From positions 1-8,349 of the forward strand of contig JAGCPI010000034.1 of the NCBI GenBank assembly GCA_017645255.1: DNA of 8,349 nucleotides, written 5' to 3'. The position numbers and the translations under genes are program-made. The notes beneath the pieces are model-generated. The model saw only the letters and a program-made list of their open reading frames with translations. It ran no database searches and had not been told where the DNA came from. This DNA comes from a bacterium. GTDB lineage: Bacteria > Bacillota_I > Bacilli_A > Mycoplasmatales > Mycoplasmoidaceae. Positions within the stretch are counted from its first letter, which is position 1. Each line of letters opens with the position of its first letter. Positions 7,901 through 8,349 of this stretch are shown in pieces.

Positions 7901-8151
7901 ATTATGATTCGTATGGTACCTTATCCTATCATAATTATGATTATGATAATTACTTCTCTTATTTCAAGGGATGTGAATATGATGCATTATACAATTTAGG
8001 TCGGCACTTTAACACTGCTGCGGGAATGCTACCAAATGATTATCAATACAGTTTTGCACAAGGTATTGCTTCAATCTTAAGTGAAGTAGCAAACCCAAGC
8101 AACAGCATTAGTAGTACTAATTCTTACATCATGTACGAAATGCAAGCCTAA
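4999..8151 (+). CDS. Exported LRR / Ig-like / transglutaminase-like surface protein, copy 2
   Basis: This 1050-residue paralogue of the preceding gene has the same domain order and relies heavily on UGA Trp, including Trp10 inside the export helix. A standard-code reading therefore misses its start. The basic N-terminus M-K-K-Q-T-K-K and hydrophobic helix contain Cys25 (V-A-G-V-C), a poor lipobox. A Ser/Thr/Asn linker reaches about residue 95. The leucine-rich block (about 150-230) is very close to copy 1, with only conservative changes over most positions. The beta-rich carbohydrate-binding-like region spans about 333-489, the Ig-like repeat about 498-565 and the unassigned region about 572-765. 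The transglutaminase-like triad is Cys852 (G-V-C-V-E-F), His900 (N-H-V-Y-T-Q-V-W) and Asp917 (L-D-P-T-F-G). The Cys-to-His spacing is 48 residues against 44 in copy 1; His-to-Asp is 17 in both. The tail repeats Y-F-K-G-C-E-Y-D-A-L-Y-N-L-G-R-H-F. The same extracellular enzyme/adhesin role is inferred, with probably different substrate fine specificity. Confidence 0.88.
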
Positions 8152-8161
8152 TTAAATTTAT

Positions 8162-8227
8162 AAAATAAAGAAGATAATTGCTAATGCTGAGAAAGATAAT
8201 AAGCAAAATATCACCTTCTTTATTTTT
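8162..8227 (+). terminator. Large terminator hairpin after copy 2
   Basis: AAAATAAAGAAG (8162-8173) pairs perfectly over 12 bases with CTTCTTTATTTT (8215-8226). The right arm itself supplies the U-rich tail. Inside the 41-base loop a second helix is possible, TTGCT (8178-8182) with AGCAA (8202-8206), and ATA with TAT may stack between. It begins 10 bases after the TAA of the preceding gene and should end the two-gene transcript. Confidence 0.65.
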
Positions 8228-8253
8228 AATCCCTGATATCTTATTAATTAAAC

Positions 8254-8261
8254 GAAAGGAG
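8254..8261 (+). promoter_or_regulatory. Ribosome binding site for the 8270 gene
   Basis: GAAAGGAG is the strongest Shine-Dalgarno site of the three large genes. Its 8-base spacing to the ATG at 8270, against 2 bases to the ATG at 8264, selects 8270, in line with the 8-10 base spacing used by the other two copies. Confidence 0.65.
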
Positions 8262-8269
8262 TTATGAAA

Positions 8270-8349
8270 ATGCAAAAAAAGAAAAGATTAATTATTGGTT
8301 TAAGTGTGCTAGGTTCGTTAGCAATTGCTACTGCAGTTGTAAGTGGTGC
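8270..8349 (+). CDS. N-terminus of a third exported surface protein (partial)
   Basis: Only 26 complete codons lie in the window; the gene continues past the right edge. The start M-Q-K-K-K-R is basic and is followed by a hydrophobic, Gly/Ala/Val-rich helix containing L-I-I-G-L-S-V-L-G-S-L-A, the same export-signal design as the genes at 1902 and 4999. No cysteine is seen at the position where the other two carry one, so it may use a different anchoring mode or be cleaved. It is separated from copy 2 by a terminator and 118 bases, so it probably has its own promoter; none is obvious. Membership in the leucine-rich/transglutaminase family is inferred from position and signal design only. The alternative in-frame ATG at 8264 would add two residues. 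Confidence 0.65.
   Translation, partial: MQKKKRLIIGLSVLGSLAIATAVVSG

Overview
The window comes from a wall-less bacterium of the class Mollicutes (Mycoplasma/Ureaplasma/Spiroplasma relatives). The sequence is strongly A+T-rich. In three genes almost every tryptophan is encoded by UGA: read with the standard code these genes break into many short ORFs, and read with UGA as Trp (translation table 4) they become single uninterrupted frames. I cannot name the genus.

Layout. (1) 1-360: noncoding-looking sequence followed by an orphan C-terminal fragment (about 175-357, + strand) of the surface-protein family found further right, closed by a bidirectional terminator hairpin (390-424). (2) 477-764, - strand: a small lysine/asparagine-rich hypothetical protein. 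(3) 1015-1671, - strand: a 218-residue protein with two membrane helices, seven UGA Trp codons, and its own terminator at 964-992. (4) 1718-1776: an inverted repeat and a perfect rho-independent-type hairpin upstream of the big genes. (5) 1902-4970 and 4999-8151, + strand, 28 bases apart with no terminator between: two tandem paralogues of 1022 and 1050 residues. A terminator-like hairpin follows (8162-8227). (6) 8270 to the window edge: the first 26 codons of what looks like a third large surface protein.

The two large proteins are the main content. Each has, in order: a positively charged N-terminus with a hydrophobic export/anchor helix; a Ser/Thr/Asn-rich linker; a short BspA-type leucine-rich repeat block; a beta-rich region that faintly resembles mucin/carbohydrate-binding modules; an Ig-like repeat; an unassigned beta-rich region; a transglutaminase-like domain with a complete Cys-His-Asp triad; and a conserved tyrosine/asparagine-rich tail. 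The likely picture is a tandemly duplicated family of secreted or membrane-anchored enzymes that bind host surfaces and act on proteins there (protease, cross-linking or deamidating activity). The host-directed role is inference; the domain order and triads are read from the sequence. The orphan tail at the left edge and the new start at the right edge show that the family extends beyond the two complete copies and has lost members.
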